DNA of 58,698 bases from Campylobacteraceae bacterium (GCA_027068975.1 JALXFN010000011.1:1-58698), one strand, 5' to 3'; counted from the first letter of the stretch, positions 1 to 9,536 are shown. Program-made: numbers and translations. The notes: generated by a model not told the origin, from the letters alone.

Positions 1-1292
1 TAAGTGCTATCTGTAACTTAGCACTGATTACAGGTAATCTTGGAAAAGAGGGGGCAGCACCATTTTCTATTACAGGGCAGTGTAATGCTATGGGAACGCG
101 TGAGTTTGGCTTTACCTCTTCAATTCCAGGGTATCGAAACTTCGCTTCAGAGCAAGATAGAGAAGATTTTGCCAATATTATTGGTGTGCCAACGGAGCTT
201 ATTCCTACTAAAAGGGGATACGCTTACCCTCAGATTATAGATGCCATTGACCGTGGGGAGATAAAGGCTCTTTGGGTAACAGCAACTAACCCATTGGTAA
301 GCTTTCCTGACCAAAACAAGTTAAGAAGAGCATTAAAAAAGCTAGATATTTTAGTGGTTCAAGATGCTTTTATGTCTGAAACTGCTGAAATTGCCGATGT
401 CATCTTCTCGGCTGCTACATGGAGTGAAAAAGAGGGAGTCTATACCAACTCGGAGCGTCGTTGTAACTATGCTAAAAAAGCCGTTGAACCATTGGGTAAA
501 ACCATGAGTGATGCAAACATTGTTATGGAGTTCTCAAAATATTTTGAGGGTAAATATGAGCTACTCTTTAAAGATTTTAAAAGTAGTCGTGACATCTTTG
601 AAGAGATAAAGCGTGTTAGTAAAGGTCAACTCTGTGACTACTCAGGAATGAGTTATGAAAAAATCGAGGAACTTGGTGGAATTCAGTGGCCTTGTAATGA
701 GCAGTACCCAGAGGGTAAAAAACGTCTCTATACCGAAGGGTTTGATTGTCCGACTGATGATGGAAAAGCAAAACTATTAGTTGTAGATTGGCAACCATTG
801 AGTGAGTCATGTAACCCTAACTTCCCTCTAAACCTTAACACAGGTCGAACTGTAGAGCAGTGGCATACACGAACCAAAACTAAAACGATTGGACTCTTAA
901 ATGATTTAGCTCCTGAAGCATGGGTAGAGCTTAACCCTAAAGATGCTAAAAAGCTCAAAGTAAAGAGTGGTGACCGAATTAAAATAGGATCTACTCGTGG
1001 AAGCGTTGAAGATTTGATTGTAAAAGTAACAGAGGTGGTACGAGAGGGTGACTGTTTTGTACCTTTTCACTTTGCAGAACAGTTGATAAATAGTGTGACT
1101 ATTGCTGACTTTGACCCTAAATCATTTGAGCCTAATTTTAAACAGTGTGCTGTGAACTTATATAGTGATGCTGTTCCTGAGGGAATTAAAATGGAAGAGA
1201 CAGATATTGCTGGAGCATTAGAGGAGCCTGTAAGTTCGGTAACACAGAACAAGATAGTTGAAGAAAACATTAAAGAAGAGAGTAAAAACTAA
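1..1292 (+). CDS. nasA: Assimilatory nitrate reductase catalytic subunit, 3' part
   Basis: Molybdopterin oxidoreductase that reduces nitrate to nitrite in the cytoplasm for nitrogen assimilation. The gene enters from the left edge; the frame is open from base 3, so an ATG at position 90 is internal. Visible landmarks are the GQCNAMGTRE stretch, the ATNPLVSFPD segment, the EKEGVYTNSERR pterin-binding segment, and the C-terminal molydopterin dinucleotide-binding barrel with NTGRTVEQWHTRTKT. A short acidic tail follows. The N-terminal [4Fe-4S] domain is outside the window. The downstream amt and glnB support a nitrogen-assimilation role. Formate dehydrogenase or NapA are related alternatives, but the GQCNAMGTRE and HTRTKT segments fit the assimilatory enzymes better. 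Family assignment is from recall, without a search. Confidence 0.8.
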   Translation, partial: SAICNLALITGNLGKEGAAPFSITGQCNAMGTREFGFTSSIPGYRNFASEQDREDFANIIGVPTELIPTKRGYAYPQIIDAIDRGEIKALWVTATNPLVSFPDQNKLRRALKKLDILVVQDAFMSETAEIADVIFSAATWSEKEGVYTNSERRCNYAKKAVEPLGKTMSDANIVMEFSKYFEGKYELLFKDFKSSRDIFEEIKRVSKGQLCDYSGMSYEKIEELGGIQWPCNEQYPEGKKRLYTEGFDCPTDDGKAKLLVVDWQPLSESCNPNFPLNLNTGRTVEQWHTRTKTKTIGLLNDLAPEAWVELNPKDAKKLKVKSGDRIKIGSTRGSVEDLIVKVTEVVREGDCFVPFHFAEQLINSVTIADFDPKSFEPNFKQCAVNLYSDAVPEGIKMEETDIAGALEEPVSSVTQNKIVEENIKEESKN

Positions 1293-1306
1293 GAGGTATA
1301 AAGCAC

Positions 1307-1338
1307 CCTACAAGATGTTAAACTTGTAGGATATTTTT
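1307..1338 (+). terminator. Rho-independent terminator after the nitrate reductase gene
   Basis: Perfect 8-bp inverted repeat CCTACAAG/CTTGTAGG with an 8-base loop, followed by ATATTTTTAA. It lies 15 bases past the stop codon, between two convergent genes, so it may serve both. Confidence 0.7.
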
Positions 1339-1424
1339 AAGAAAATGTGAAAATTACAAAGCAGTTTTATGACTTACTAAAGGTCAATAAGCATAAGTTT
1401 TATCTTATGCTTATAACTCACTAA

Positions 1425-2675
1425 TTAAAGTGAAAATGGTACAGTTAAGTAAGCTTGAACTGTGTTACCATCGATAGGGTGATCTATACCTTTCTTATCT
1501 GTGAATTTACCATCAGAAGATGTATTAATCAATGCAATAGTTGCATCAACTGGACCAACTTTTTTAGTTGCTGTTAATGTGATTTCATCCATTTCTGCAT
1601 CAGCACCACCCTTATCATTAGAGACTGTTGTGTATTGAGCTGTAAATGGACCAAATGCTCCTGAAAGCATTATTGACTCAGCTCCTGCTGTACCAACAAA
1701 ATTATAGTTCCACCATGCTTCTGTGTAAAGTTTAGATTGACCACCATGAGCACCAGCTGTTGCTGTGTTACCCATGTATACCAAACCTTTATCATCTACT
1801 TTAGAGTAAGCACCTGCTACACTTAGTTCACCTATAGAGTAACCTACTTTAGCAGCCATGGCTTTAGTATCATCTGTAGCATCAATTGCAGCTTTTGGAG
1901 AGATTTGAGAGTACTGAAGACCTACAGAAACCTCTTTTGTTGGTGTTACATCTGCTTGAAGCCAAAATGCATTTGCTTGATTTTCTACATTGTAGTACCA
2001 TGCTTGAGCTGTTGTCATTGGAATGGCTTTAGTAATAACTGCAGCTGCAAAAGCACCTGAATTATGAATATCTAATCCCTTACCATTAAGAGATGTTTCT
2101 TGTGCATTACTTAAAGCACCATACTTACTCATACCACCATGTAGATTTTCAAATCCATTATGACCATTTCCACGACCAACCCATGCACCAATTAATGTAG
2201 TATTTTCAATATGATTGTCTACGGCTACAGCTGCATCAAATGTATTGTGAGCAATATTCCAAGTCTCTGTAAATGCTAATGGTGTGTCCAGTGTTTGACG
2301 ACCAACAACCAACATTGTTTTATCAACTGGCTTTACTACGATATTTGCTGTATCAATCCATGCTTTATCTTGAACACCTACAGGTGTAGTTGTTCCACCA
2401 TGATTTACCCATGTTCCAGAGACTAATTCATTCTCTAAACCAAGTGTAGAAATACCTGTAATACCAGCATTAACAGTTACACCATCAACAACTTCTCTTG
2501 AGTAATCAAGGCTAATTGCTGAATCACCCATTGCACCATTTTTGTTGAAAAGGTCAGCTCCACCAGCATCAGTTGTACTATAGAAAAGCTTAGCATCACC
2601 ACTAATTGTACTCTCACCTGCTACGGCAGATGTTACAGCCAATGCTGCGATTAAACTTAATTTTGTAAACTTCAT
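1425..2675 (-). CDS. Outer-membrane porin (major outer membrane protein-like)
   Basis: A 416-residue protein with a clear Sec signal peptide (positively charged start, hydrophobic core, cleavage after AVA at residue 19). The rest is Gly/Ala/Thr-rich with alternating polar and hydrophobic residues, typical of a beta-barrel, and ends in a hydrophobic C-terminus (VPFSL). It resembles the major porins of Campylobacterota, which let small solutes through the outer membrane. The start is set by AAAGGAG eight bases upstream of ATG. It stands alone between the nitrate reductase and amt genes, pointing away from amt. Substrate preference cannot be read from sequence; its position suggests, but does not show, a link with nitrogen uptake. 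Confidence 0.75.
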   Translation of the reverse strand: MKFTKLSLIAALAVTSAVAGESTISGDAKLFYSTTDAGGADLFNKNGAMGDSAISLDYSREVVDGVTVNAGITGISTLGLENELVSGTWVNHGGTTTPVGVQDKAWIDTANIVVKPVDKTMLVVGRQTLDTPLAFTETWNIAHNTFDAAVAVDNHIENTTLIGAWVGRGNGHNGFENLHGGMSKYGALSNAQETSLNGKGLDIHNSGAFAAAVITKAIPMTTAQAWYYNVENQANAFWLQADVTPTKEVSVGLQYSQISPKAAIDATDDTKAMAAKVGYSIGELSVAGAYSKVDDKGLVYMGNTATAGAHGGQSKLYTEAWWNYNFVGTAGAESIMLSGAFGPFTAQYTTVSNDKGGADAEMDEITLTATKKVGPVDATIALINTSSDGKFTDKKGIDHPIDGNTVQAYLTVPFSL

Positions 2676-2705
2676 AATTTACTCCTTTGAATTGTTTGTA
2701 AAGTC

Positions 2706-2711
2706 ATTATA
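2706..2711 (-). promoter_or_regulatory. Predicted -10 element of the porin gene
   Basis: On the minus strand the sequence reads TATAAT, about 30 bases upstream of the porin start. No strong -35 box is seen, which is common for sigma-70 promoters in Campylobacterota. Confidence 0.5.
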
Positions 2712-2868
2712 CTATAAGATTTTTTAATTTATCTAATTTTTATTGCTTAAATTTTAATCATCTTCAAAACAAATATAAATATATTATAATAGTTATAATT
2801 ATATTTTATATTTTAATAATTGTATATTTTTTATACACTTTATTTATATTTTTACGGTTAAAAACTGT

Positions 2869-2874
2869 TATACT
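2869..2874 (+). promoter_or_regulatory. Predicted -10 element of the amt gene
   Basis: TATACT lies 32 bases upstream of the amt ATG, in a very AT-rich 230-base spacer between the divergent porin and amt genes. I see no obvious -35 and no clear binding site for a nitrogen regulator. Confidence 0.4.
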
Positions 2875-2906
2875 ATAGTCCATTAAAAACCCGAAGGAGT
2901 ACGTTT

Positions 2907-4235
2907 ATGAAAAATAAATTTCTAACACTGCTAACACTGTTAGCTCTACCTGTTCTTACATTTGCTGAGGACAAATTAGATTCTGGTGATACAGCATGGA
3001 TGATGGTCTCAACTGCATTTGTATTACTAATGACCCCAGCAGGTCTTGCGCTGTTTTATTCAGGTATGTCACGAAGTAAAAATGCATTGAATACCTTTTC
3101 AATGGTTATGGGTGCTTTTGTTATGGCATTTGTAGTATGGATTATTGCAGGTTACTCAATTGCATTTGGAACAAATGAAAGTGCAATGCTTCAAAATGTG
3201 ATGGGTGGTTTTTCAAATATAATGCTTGAGGGTATTAAATGGACTGACTTAAGTGGAAGTTACCCTACTTATGTATTTATTGCATTCCAAGGCACTTTTG
3301 CTGCTATCACTATAGCTATTGCATCTGGTTCAGTTATTGGACGTATGAAGTTTTCTACATGGATGGTTATTGTTATCCTTTGGGGACTTATTGTTTATGC
3401 TCCTATTACTCACATGGTATGGGGTGGAGATGGTGCTTACCTTTTTGATGCTGGTGCATTAGACTTTGCTGGTGGTACAGTTGTACACATGAATGGTGGT
3501 TTAGCTGGTCTTGTTCTTGCTATTTTAGTTGGTAAAAGAGCTGGATACAACAAAGTAGCTATGAAACCTTTCTCAATCATTTTAACAGCTGTAGGAGCTG
3601 CCTTGTTATGGTTTGGTTGGTATGGATTTAATGGTGGTTCTGCATTTGGTGCAAACGCTATTGCTGGTCTTGCTGTTCTTACCACAACCATTGCCACAGC
3701 AGCTGCTGCAGTAACATGGATGCTAATTGAGTGGTTGATTTATAAAAAACCTACACTTCTTGGAATTGCATCTGGTATTATCGCTGGTCTTGTAGCAATT
3801 ACTCCTGCTGCTGGGTTTGTTGGTGTTGGTGGTGCATTTATCATTGGTATCGTAGGTTCTATCATCGCATTCTTTGGTGTGGTTAAACTTAAAGCCATAC
3901 TCGGATATGATGACTCATTAGATGCCTTTGGTATTCACTTCTTAGCTGGTCTTTGGGGAGCACTTGCAACTGCATTTTTCGCACTTCACGACACAGACCT
4001 TTTATGGGATGGACCACTTAAAGCATCACTTACAGACGGAAAAACTGCTGATGTTATGGGACAGTTTTTCGTTCAAGTTGAATCAGTAGCCATTGTTGGG
4101 GCATGGACACTTATTGGTACTGTTGTTGTTTACTTTATCGCTTCTGCATTGACAGGTGGAGGAAGAGTTAATGAGGAGACAGAACATAATGGTCTTGACG
4201 AAATGGTACATGGTGAAAAAGGAATGAATCTTTAA
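2907..4235 (+). CDS. amt: Ammonium transporter Amt
   Basis: Inner-membrane channel for ammonium/ammonia, 442 residues, with an N-terminal signal peptide (cleavage after residue 20) and about 11 membrane helices, as usual for Amt proteins. Family landmarks are AGLALFYSGM near residue 45, DFAGGTVVHMNGG in the middle and the C-terminal GLDEMVHGE tail that contacts PII. A good Shine-Dalgarno sequence (AAGGAG) precedes the ATG. glnB follows 79 bases downstream on the same strand, the classic amt/PII pairing in which the PII protein blocks the channel when nitrogen is plentiful. Such pairs are often called amtB-glnK, but the PII here is the only PII gene in the window. Confidence 0.95.
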   Translation: MKNKFLTLLTLLALPVLTFAEDKLDSGDTAWMMVSTAFVLLMTPAGLALFYSGMSRSKNALNTFSMVMGAFVMAFVVWIIAGYSIAFGTNESAMLQNVMGGFSNIMLEGIKWTDLSGSYPTYVFIAFQGTFAAITIAIASGSVIGRMKFSTWMVIVILWGLIVYAPITHMVWGGDGAYLFDAGALDFAGGTVVHMNGGLAGLVLAILVGKRAGYNKVAMKPFSIILTAVGAALLWFGWYGFNGGSAFGANAIAGLAVLTTTIATAAAAVTWMLIEWLIYKKPTLLGIASGIIAGLVAITPAAGFVGVGGAFIIGIVGSIIAFFGVVKLKAILGYDDSLDAFGIHFLAGLWGALATAFFALHDTDLLWDGPLKASLTDGKTADVMGQFFVQVESVAIVGAWTLIGTVVVYFIASALTGGGRVNEETEHNGLDEMVHGEKGMNL

Positions 4236-4305
4236 TAGGTTCATTTTCAAATAAATAATAAATTATGTAGGGATAATCCTTGTGATTATCCTTTTGTTTA
4301 TATAA

Positions 4306-4653
<348 letters not shown>

Positions 4654-4656
<3 letters not shown>

Positions 4657-4675
4657 AGAGGAGTTCTCCTCTCTA
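4654..4675 (+). terminator. Hairpin at the glnB stop codon
   Basis: Perfect 10-bp inverted repeat TAGAGAGGAG/CTCCTCTCTA with only two bases between the arms. The left arm begins with the glnB TAG stop codon. The T-run is weak and delayed, so it may act as a terminator or as an mRNA 3'-end stabiliser. The convergent CNNM gene ends 26 bases further on. Confidence 0.55.
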
Positions 4676-4700
4676 CTCGCCCCTATTTAACAGTTATTTT

Positions 4701-5798
4701 TTAATTATTAATCTTAGAACTTTCTAAATCAGACTTTTTATTATCTATCTCTTTCTCTCTTTTTTTATCTTCTCTACGTTTCTTTTTCATTTTCATTTTA
4801 GCCAGTTCACGCATATCTTCAGTGGTATCACTCTCATCCATAATCTCAATACCAAGTAGAGTCTCTACACAATCTTCTAATGTTACTATTCCCTCTGTTT
4901 GGTCATAGTTATCTTTTACTAAAAACATATGCTCTTTTTTCTTTATAAATTTATCAAGCACTACAGCTACAGAGATATTTTCATAAATAGAGTAGATATT
5001 TTTCTGAATACTAGCAATCGTAACTGAATCATCTATAAGCGATTGCTCAAAAATTTTCTTAGTGAGTACAATTCCAGTAACATCTTCTATGGTTTCATGA
5101 TAGATAGGGATTCTTGAAAATTTAAAAATATCTTTCTCATTTTCCATAATATCTTTTATGGTTCTACGCCCATCTAAAGCAAATACAACTGAACGAGGTG
5201 TCAAGATATCTATTACTTTTTTCTCATCAAGTTTCAGTACATTCTCTATAAAGTCTGACTCTTTTTCATCTATAACCCCCTCCTCTTCAGAGATGAGCAT
5301 ACTCTCTAAAAGCTCATCTTTAGTAGTAGTTGCTTCATCCTCTTGACCTTTAGAAATTTTATTCGTTACAAGCAGTGTCATTAAAATAATAGGATAGGTA
5401 AGCCATATAAAAAACTGAATAAATCTAGCAGCAATAGGAGCTAAAGCTTTCCAGTAAATTGCACCTATTGTTTTAGGAATAATTTCAGAAAAGAATAAAA
5501 TAGCAAATGTAAGTACTACCGATACATAAACCATAGCACCATCACCATAAAGCTTAGATGCTTGAGCACCTACTGCTGCAGCACCTAGTGTATTGGCAAC
5601 TGTATTTAAGATTAGAATAGATGCGATAGATACATTAATATTTTCTTTGTGAGAGCGTAAAAGTTTTCCAGTACTTGGATTCTCCCTCTCTAAAACAGAA
5701 ACGTATGACATTTGTACTGAGAGCAGCACTGACTCAAGAATAGAACATAAAAACGAAACTCCTACGGATAGGAGAAAGAAGAGTATAAGATAACTCAT
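4701..5798 (-). CDS. CNNM/CorC-type membrane protein (DUF21 with CBS pair)
   Basis: A 365-residue inner-membrane protein. Residues 1-150 form the DUF21 (CNNM) transmembrane domain with LNTVANTLGAAAVG and the FSEIIPKTIG signature; residues 180-310 form a CBS pair; the C-terminus (about 330-365) is very rich in Lys, Arg and Glu. The family includes bacterial CorC/MpfA proteins implicated in Mg2+ or Co2+ export. It starts 16 bases after the stop codon of mgtE on the same strand, so the two are probably one transcript pairing an import and an efflux function. The CorC_HlyC domain usually found after the CBS pair is not evident; the charged tail stands in its place. Confidence 0.85.
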   Translation of the reverse strand: MSYLILFFLLSVGVSFLCSILESVLLSVQMSYVSVLERENPSTGKLLRSHKENINVSIASILILNTVANTLGAAAVGAQASKLYGDGAMVYVSVVLTFAILFFSEIIPKTIGAIYWKALAPIAARFIQFFIWLTYPIILMTLLVTNKISKGQEDEATTTKDELLESMLISEEEGVIDEKESDFIENVLKLDEKKVIDILTPRSVVFALDGRRTIKDIMENEKDIFKFSRIPIYHETIEDVTGIVLTKKIFEQSLIDDSVTIASIQKNIYSIYENISVAVVLDKFIKKKEHMFLVKDNYDQTEGIVTLEDCVETLLGIEIMDESDTTEDMRELAKMKMKKKRREDKKREKEIDNKKSDLESSKINN

Positions 5799-5814
5799 TT
5801 AATTTGATAAACCT

Positions 5815-7143
5815 TTAAAATAAAATTATGGTCGCAAGACCGAGGAAGCTAAAGAACCCTACTACATCAGTAACAGTTGTTAATATAACAGTACTTCCAA
5901 TAGCAGGGTCAATATTTAATCGCTCTAATAAAAGAGGTATAGTCGCTCCAAAAAAACCTGCCATAAGTAAGTTTATAACCATAGAAAGTGCAATAACAAA
6001 GCCTAAATTCTCTATGTCAAACCAAATGGTGGCAATAGTTCCTATAATTATAGCAAATAAAAAACCATTTAATAATGAAATACTCACCTCTTTCATAATA
6101 ATTCTTTTGGCATCAATAGATGAAATATCACCTAAGGTTAATTGACGAACAACAACTGTTAAAGTTTGTGTTCCAGCATTTCCACCCATAGAAGCTACTA
6201 TAGGCATAAGAACAGCTAAAGCAACCATAGAGTTTAAAGTATCAGAAAAGAGTCCAATAACAAATGAAGCTAAAATAGCTGTAACAAGATTTATTCCTAA
6301 CCATGTAGCACGTGTTTTACCTGCTTTTAAAATCTTCTCATCCTCTTCTACCTCATCGTTTAATCCTGCAAGATGGTATATCTGTTCAGTTGCTTGTTCT
6401 GAGATAATATCATGAATATCATCAGAGGTGATTCTACCAATTAACTTACGATTTTTAGTCACAACAGGAATAACAAAAAGGTCATACTCTTTAAATGAAC
6501 TAACAACATCTTTTATATCATCGGTATCAAAAGCGATAATGGGTTCAAAATTCTCTTCTGACTCTTCAATATTCTCTTCAAAAGTTTTTTGAAAATCAAA
6601 GGTCAAAAGGTCATCTAAGTCTATACTGTATAGCAGTACTCCATTTTTAGTCGTTATAAAGAGATTATGCACATTTTCTAACTCGTTAGACTTTTTAAGT
6701 TTAGAAAATCGATTAATTACATCTTGAACAATCTCATCTTCAGTAGCTGTAAAAACCTCCACCTGCATATAAGAACCAGCTTCATTCTCTGCATAAGATT
6801 GAAGCAGTGTAATCTCATCTTGGTCATCTTTATCAAGATTCTCAAAAACTTCTGAAGCCATCTTGGCATCATGCTCTTGAAGCTCTTGCATAAAGTCAAC
6901 TTGGTCATCACTCTCTAGCTCTTTAACTGCTTCAGTTAAGTCATCTACCTCTAGTGACTCAACCATATCATCAAAGTATCTGTCTGGCAGCTCTAAAGCA
7001 ACATCTCCCAACATATCTTTAGGTATCAGTTTAATGGCTTCAGAGAATGTCTCTTCATCATACTGCTTTAATATATTTACAATTTCGGAGAAGTGACGTT
7101 CATCATCTCCATGAGATGCTAAGTACTCTTTTAATAGCTTCAT
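5815..7143 (-). CDS. mgtE: Magnesium transporter MgtE
   Basis: A 442-residue Mg2+ channel. Residues 1-125 form the acidic helical N domain, about 126-245 two CBS domains that sense cytoplasmic Mg2+, and about 275-442 five membrane helices. The signature MPIVASMGGNAGTQTLTVVVR (split here as MPIVASMGGNAG and TQTLTVVVR) and the DPAIGSTVILTTVTD segment are intact. The first CBS domain has a long acidic insertion (FEENIEESEENFEP). It is the first gene of a pair with the CNNM gene. The spacer upstream is only about 50 bases, too short for a known Mg2+ riboswitch. Confidence 0.93.
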   Translation of the reverse strand: MKLLKEYLASHGDDERHFSEIVNILKQYDEETFSEAIKLIPKDMLGDVALELPDRYFDDMVESLEVDDLTEAVKELESDDQVDFMQELQEHDAKMASEVFENLDKDDQDEITLLQSYAENEAGSYMQVEVFTATEDEIVQDVINRFSKLKKSNELENVHNLFITTKNGVLLYSIDLDDLLTFDFQKTFEENIEESEENFEPIIAFDTDDIKDVVSSFKEYDLFVIPVVTKNRKLIGRITSDDIHDIISEQATEQIYHLAGLNDEVEEDEKILKAGKTRATWLGINLVTAILASFVIGLFSDTLNSMVALAVLMPIVASMGGNAGTQTLTVVVRQLTLGDISSIDAKRIIMKEVSISLLNGFLFAIIIGTIATIWFDIENLGFVIALSMVINLLMAGFFGATIPLLLERLNIDPAIGSTVILTTVTDVVGFFSFLGLATIILF

Positions 7144-7196
7144 CTACAATCTCCATATTTTTTTGGAATTATAGCTTAAGGAAAGAGTTAACTACT

Positions 7197-7601
7197 TTAA
7201 TAAACCTCTTCACCTCTCACACATCGAACATAAAACTCATTGAGTATTGAATCTTTAGAAGTGGTTCCATAATTAAAATCTACATTCCAAGCATACCTAT
7301 CGGATGAAACATCTACTGTTGATGACCAGTAATAGCCTTTTATAGATACATTTTTAAACTCTTTTTTAATCGCAGGTTTATACTCATTGATGTCAACAAT
7401 TGACTGTAGCTCTTTAATATTTGGGAGTCTCCAATCATCTTTTTCTCCTAAAACCAACTCTTCACAATACGCTTTTGCACCCTGCCAATCTTTTTTTAGC
7501 ACTTTAACATCACTACTATCTTGCCATATTAAATCTTGCATTTCATTTGCATTTAGATTAAATACTATAACGGTTAAAGCCAACATATATTTCATCTTCA
7601 T
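7197..7601 (-). CDS. Small secreted DUF1566 protein
   Basis: A 134-residue protein with a short Sec signal peptide (about residues 1-18) followed by a single DUF1566 (Lcl-type) domain. The landmarks are the LIWQD start, WQGAKAYCEEL, DDWRLPNIKELQSIVD, YYWSSTVDVSS, AWNVDF and the closing RCVRG. DUF1566 proteins are related in fold to formylglycine-generating enzyme and C-type lectins; function is unknown and probably binding at the cell surface. The start codon is three bases after the stop of the larger DUF1566 gene on the same strand, so they form an operon of paralogues. Two Cys residues (in YCEEL and RCVRG) could form a disulfide. Confidence 0.8.
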   Translation of the reverse strand: MKMKYMLALTVIVFNLNANEMQDLIWQDSSDVKVLKKDWQGAKAYCEELVLGEKDDWRLPNIKELQSIVDINEYKPAIKKEFKNVSIKGYYWSSTVDVSSDRYAWNVDFNYGTTSKDSILNEFYVRCVRGEEVY

Positions 7602-7604
7602 CTC

Positions 7605-8324
7605 CTACTTCTCCCTTACACATCGAACATAATGTCTTTTTGATTTTATATCCGTAGAGGTTTTCCCTTGTCCAAAATCAACAACCCATGCATAATCAGG
7701 AGAAGAGACATCTTGACTTGATGACCAGTACTTTTTTGGGAAACTCTTTTTAAATGCAGGAACAATTGCTGAATCATATCTATCATAATCAACAATACTT
7801 AATAACTCTTCATAAGTAGGAACTCTCCAGTCATCAAAAGTAGAGAACTCTAACTTTTGGCAATATTTTTTTGCTCCGTTTAAATCTCTTTTACTACGGC
7901 TAGGGTATTCATTATCTTGCCACATTAGCCCAAGCTGTGTATCGTTAACTCTATTATGCTTTGTTCTCTGAAATCTCTGAAGTTTTATACTATCTTTTTT
8001 ATCAAGCAGTTTTTTATATCTCTCTGTTGGTTCTAACTTTTTTTCAAACTTTAACACAACTTTTAGTGAGCCATAAGATGAGACATAGACCTTTTTTTCT
8101 CCATGCTTTTCACACTCACTATTAATAGATTTTACAACTTTAAGAACATGGTCACCCTCTTCTAACGTAAGAGGGGTAATCTCTTTGGTTAACTTTATAC
8201 TTTTGTTACCATCTACATAAAGTGTTGCATCTTCACCTTTATAGTGAATCATAACCTTTCCCTCTTTAGCCATAAGTATTGAAGCCACAAATATTAGAAC
8301 CATAGAAAACAGTACTTTTTTCAA
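7605..8324 (-). CDS. Secreted DUF1566 protein with an N-terminal beta domain
   Basis: A 239-residue protein with a signal peptide cleaved near residue 19 (LMA). Residues 22-100 resemble a PEGA-like beta domain (a short strand pattern around LYVDGNKSIKLT and LEEGDHVLKVV). A short charged linker follows, then a DUF1566 domain from about residue 128 (LGLMWQDNE, NGAKKYCQKL, DDWRVPTYEELLSIVD, KYWSSSQDVSS, AWVVDFGQG, RCVREK). The C-terminal half is clearly paralogous to the next gene downstream, which lacks the beta domain. Role unknown; an extracytoplasmic binding protein is likely. The operon stands alone between mgtE and mqnE. Confidence 0.75.
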   Translation of the reverse strand: MKKVLFSMVLIFVASILMAKEGKVMIHYKGEDATLYVDGNKSIKLTKEITPLTLEEGDHVLKVVKSINSECEKHGEKKVYVSSYGSLKVVLKFEKKLEPTERYKKLLDKKDSIKLQRFQRTKHNRVNDTQLGLMWQDNEYPSRSKRDLNGAKKYCQKLEFSTFDDWRVPTYEELLSIVDYDRYDSAIVPAFKKSFPKKYWSSSQDVSSPDYAWVVDFGQGKTSTDIKSKRHYVRCVREK

Positions 8325-8370
8325 AATCTCCCCTTAAACTTATAATAGTAATAAGTTTAACATAATTAGG

Positions 8371-9441
8371 TTAATTTTTCTCATATACCTTTAGTTCATT
8401 ATACAAAGAGTCTCTCTCCACAGGAGTAAAGCCAGAGTTTTTAATAAGAGCTATAAACTCTTCTAGCTCCATACCATTGGCACTTGCAGCTCCTGCTGCT
8501 GACTGAATTGCCTCTTTTTCTATGGTTCCATCAAGGTCATTGGCTCCAAACTCTTGGGCTATGAGTGCTAGGTTAATGGTACTTGTCGCCCAGTAGGCTT
8601 TGATGTTTGGAATATTGTCCAAAAGTATTCTAGCTATGGCATAGGTTTTTAAAACCTCTTGACCTGTAGGGTAGTTACAGTTTTTTAGGTAGTTGTTCTC
8701 TTTTTGATAAACAAGAGGAATAAAAGCATTAAAACCACCTGTTCTATCTTGAACCTCTCTAAGTCTTAACATGTGGTCTATTCTATGACTTCGAGTCTCT
8801 ACGTGACCAAAAAGCATGGTAGCATTGCTCTGTTTGCCTTTGTTATGCCACAGTTCATGAATATCAAGCCACTGTTGTGAAGTAACTTTTCCTTTGCATA
8901 AGTACTCACGTACCTCTTCATCAAATATCTCTGCACCACCACCTGGCATAGAGTCTACTCCACTGGCTATCATTTGGTCAATAACCTCTTCATAGCTTAA
9001 ACCATAGTGACGATGCAAAAAGTCTATCTCTGCTGCTGTCATGGATTTTATGTGAACATCAGGGAATTTTTCACGTATTTTCCTAAAAGCTCCCATATAC
9101 CACTCTACCCCATCATTAGGGTTGTGAGCAGAGACAATATGAAGCTCTTTTGCCCCTTTTTCTATGGAGTTGGTCGCAATCTCTAAAATCTGCTCATGAC
9201 TCATGGTGTATTGGTTAGGGTTTTTACGCGTCGCAGAGTAGGCACAAAACTTACAAACATCGGCACATACATTGGTAGGGTTAATATGACGGTTAATATT
9301 AAAGTAACTCTTTTTTCCAAACTTCTCTTGGCGAATCTCATCTGCAAGTTCACCCAAGGTAAACAAATCTAGCTCATAAAGGGCTTCACCCTCTTCTTGT
9401 GTTAGTCTTTCTCTCTTTTTTACTTTTTCAATTAGCGTCAT
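8371..9441 (-). CDS. mqnE: Aminofutalosine synthase (menaquinone biosynthesis)
   Basis: Radical SAM enzyme that makes aminofutalosine from 3-[(1-carboxyvinyl)oxy]benzoate in the futalosine route to menaquinone. Length 356 residues, normal for MqnE. The cluster motif CADVCKFC is preceded by NRHINPTNV; also visible are HIVSAHNP, SMTAAEIDFL, SMPGGGAEIF, ATMLFGHVET and TGGFNAFIPLVY, which separate MqnE from its relative MqnC. It is transcribed divergently from what was once the glnD start, 57 bases away. The first 40 codons exist a second time, diverged, at 14488-14609, marking a rearrangement between mqnE and glnD. Confidence 0.93.
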   Translation of the reverse strand: MTLIEKVKKRERLTQEEGEALYELDLFTLGELADEIRQEKFGKKSYFNINRHINPTNVCADVCKFCAYSATRKNPNQYTMSHEQILEIATNSIEKGAKELHIVSAHNPNDGVEWYMGAFRKIREKFPDVHIKSMTAAEIDFLHRHYGLSYEEVIDQMIASGVDSMPGGGAEIFDEEVREYLCKGKVTSQQWLDIHELWHNKGKQSNATMLFGHVETRSHRIDHMLRLREVQDRTGGFNAFIPLVYQKENNYLKNCNYPTGQEVLKTYAIARILLDNIPNIKAYWATSTINLALIAQEFGANDLDGTIEKEAIQSAAGAASANGMELEEFIALIKNSGFTPVERDSLYNELKVYEKN

Positions 9442-9536
9442 ATCTACTACCCATAATTAATTTTTGCTATTATAACAACAATAGATAAGGAAACGATAAT
9501 GGAAGATATAAAAGCACAAATAGAGACATTACTCTA
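9320..9536. repeat. Left copy of a 217-bp direct repeat (mqnE/glnD 5' ends)
   Basis: Holds the first 40 codons of mqnE, the 57-base mqnE-glnD spacer and the first codons of glnD. The same block recurs in the same orientation at 14488-14706. By eye I count about 17 differences plus one indel, or roughly 92% identity. Most changes in the mqnE part are silent. The two copies flank about 4.95 kb of inserted DNA. Confidence 0.9.
9499..9536 (+). pseudogene. glnD 5' remnant
   Basis: The ATG and the next codons read MEDIKAQIETLLY, identical to the start of intact glnD at 14669. The match stops at 9536. Beyond it the frame runs through low-complexity repeats of CAGTCAAG and into the transposase repeat until a stop near 9654. 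It is a broken copy with its own start region still in place. Confidence 0.85.

Noticed and set aside
7144-7196. Mg2+ riboswitch upstream of mgtE
   Set aside because: The spacer to the neighbouring gene is about 50 bases and has no recognisable conserved structure.
8371-9441. MqnC (cyclic dehypoxanthine futalosine synthase) as the identity of the radical SAM gene
   Set aside because: The MPGGGAEIF and TGGFNAFIPL segments and the tail pattern fit MqnE rather than MqnC.
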